Shown: positions 63,249 through 64,000 of the stretch, one piece after another | Layout of the letters: each line of letters opens with the position of its first letter | Numbering within the stretch: the first letter of the stretch is position 1 | Program-made: the position numbers and the translations under genes | DNA from: JBCCAG01 sp050330955 | GTDB taxonomy: Bacteria > Cyanobacteriota > Cyanobacteriia > CAKZMO01 | Assembly: GCA_050330955.1 (NCBI GenBank) | Contig: JBHJHJ010000084.1 | Span: 1 to 64,000 of the forward strand | DNA length: 64,000 nt | Direction: 5' to 3' | The notes under the pieces: model-generated | Seen by the model: only the letters and a program-made list of their open reading frames with translations | What the model was told of the DNA's origin: nothing | The model's database searches: none

Positions 63249-63821
63249 TTACTGACGACCCATCACCTGCACAAGCCAAAGCGAGATAGCAATGCCAAAA
63301 AAGTGGGCTAGGGCAATATTGATATTGGCCTGCACCACCCAAATATCTAAGGGCTGAATCGCCTGGGTGATGCGCTCAAAAATTGCGGCACCGCCCTGGG
63401 GCTGCGAAAGGGCTTTGCTCACCAGCGCGCCGATGAGGGCTTCCCCACCCAGCAATGTCAGCAGCATACCCGCCATATTGACCAGTAGCCCAATTCTTAG
63501 CGATCGCACCACCTCACTGGGTCTGGGTCTCGCCTCGCTGTTGGGCGATCGCAGCTTACGGGACACTCGGGTATATCGAAAGGCCCAGTACGCCCCGCCA
63601 TATAGGGCCAGTAACCCAAGCCCAGCTAGGGCCAAGCCGATCCCTGCGCCTGGGTTATCTCGCGGGACGTCGCTGCTGCTCTGAAAGTTAATCAGCACCG
63701 TGGAAAACAGCAGCGTCAGGGAAGAAACTACTGCCAAGATGAACTGAATCCAAAAGCTCGTCCAGCCGTACCAGCGAAATGATCGCGTAATGCGCTGCAG
63801 GTAGGAATCTTTGTCTAGCAT
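63249..63821 (-). CDS. DUF3611 family membrane protein
   Basis: 190 residues from ATG 63821 (MLDKDSYLQRITRSFRWYGW); an upstream start at 63878 is open but unlike the family. Four hydrophobic helices: FWIQFILAVVSSLTLLF, IGLALAGLGLLALYGGAYWAF, IGLLVNMAGMLLTLLGG and INIALAHFFGIAISLWLVQV. The segments SFRWYGWTSFWIQ and QANINIALAHFFG are typical of DUF3611, found in cyanobacteria and chloroplasts. Function unknown. Confidence 0.8.
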   Translation of the reverse strand: MLDKDSYLQRITRSFRWYGWTSFWIQFILAVVSSLTLLFSTVLINFQSSSDVPRDNPGAGIGLALAGLGLLALYGGAYWAFRYTRVSRKLRSPNSEARPRPSEVVRSLRIGLLVNMAGMLLTLLGGEALIGALVSKALSQPQGGAAIFERITQAIQPLDIWVVQANINIALAHFFGIAISLWLVQVMGRQ

Positions 63822-63914
63822 TGAGGGGAGCTGACTGAGGAAGAGACGTCGTAGAGCAATATGATTAAACCATAGCACTTGGCCGTCTGTAGCTGCGGCG
63901 CGATCGTATCTGGC

Positions 63915-64000
63915 CTAGCTACGGCGCGATCGCACCCACAGCGAGAGCCCCCCTAAACCCAGCAGTCCCAGCCCCCCCGACAGTGGATTTTGGTCAACGC
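63915..64000 (-). CDS. C-terminus of a membrane-anchored protein (partial)
   Basis: The minus strand is open from the window edge to TAG (63917-63915) and encodes about 27 residues: NPLSGGLGLLGLGG, a short hydrophobic stretch, then VRSRRS. A Gly/Leu-rich helix with a basic end is the form of C-terminal sorting or anchoring signals in exported proteins. The rest of the gene lies outside the window, so the reading frame is inferred from this pattern. Confidence 0.45.
   Translation of the reverse strand, partial: VDQNPLSGGLGLLGLGGLSLWVRSRRS

Noticed and set aside
1..64000. tRNA, rRNA, insertion sequences or prophage
   Set aside because: No cloverleaf, rRNA stretch, transposase, integrase or phage structural gene was recognised on reading; a covariance-model search for tRNAs would be decisive.

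Overview
This window is chromosomal DNA of a cyanobacterium. The octamer GCGATCGC and its core CGATCG (the HIP1 motif typical of cyanobacterial genomes) recur in genes and spacers throughout. The gene set also points there: a Psb32-like TPM protein, DUF928 and DUF3611 families, a 2TM protein, a CHAT/CHASE2 gene pair, a Ser/Thr kinase-WD40 fusion and a bilin-type GAF histidine kinase. The moderately high GC content, large multidomain signalling proteins and cellulose genes suggest a Leptolyngbya-like filamentous lineage, but that placement is inference. I saw no rRNA, tRNA, CRISPR array, transposase or phage gene.

Layout. 1-14.8 kb: the tail of an unknown gene; a histidine kinase whose GAF domain carries both cysteines of a DXCF cyanobacteriochrome; a polysaccharide deacetylase divergent from an alpha/alpha-toroid-like protein, with a perfect CRP-type site between them; lysine 2,3-aminomutase; a Cache-sensor histidine kinase; SurE; a WD40-fused kinase lacking the usual catalytic lysine; a His-rich CobW-type GTPase. 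14.9-21.7 kb: the most unusual region, a protein with three TIR modules fused to CHASE2, followed by a secreted TPR-CHAT protein and a convergent secreted DUF928 protein. 21.8-29.9 kb: housekeeping and small genes (Psb32, M28 peptidase, 2TM protein, inorganic pyrophosphatase, metallo-beta-lactamase-fold hydrolase, thioesterase). 30.1-34 kb: an acidic coiled-coil gene ending in an A10 run with an A-AAA-AAG slippery site, followed in the -1 frame by an actin/Hsp70-like ATPase ORF with no usable start codon. 33.9-42.5 kb: a PAS histidine kinase, a very acidic low-complexity protein, a secreted WD40 protein bracketed by two strict 21-bp-period repeat arrays, and a large HTH protein.

42.5-62.2 kb is an exopolysaccharide region. 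A minus-strand operon rfbC-rfbD-rfbA-rfbB plus an epimerase makes dTDP-L-rhamnose. A plus-strand cluster encodes an outer-membrane beta-barrel, a BcsC-like TPR protein without a barrel, a GH8 endoglucanase lipoprotein (BcsZ), BcsB and BcsA (with a PilZ domain). The barrel and TPR proteins look like a BcsC split into two genes. IspD, a GT9 glycosyltransferase, a YpfJ-type metalloprotease, DUF3611 and the C-terminus of a membrane-anchored protein complete the window.

Functionally the window combines sensing (three histidine kinases, a kinase-WD40 protein, TIR-CHASE2) with cell-surface polysaccharide production and modification. Coordinates use starts I chose from ribosome binding sites, signal peptides or family length; alternatives are stated in each entry.
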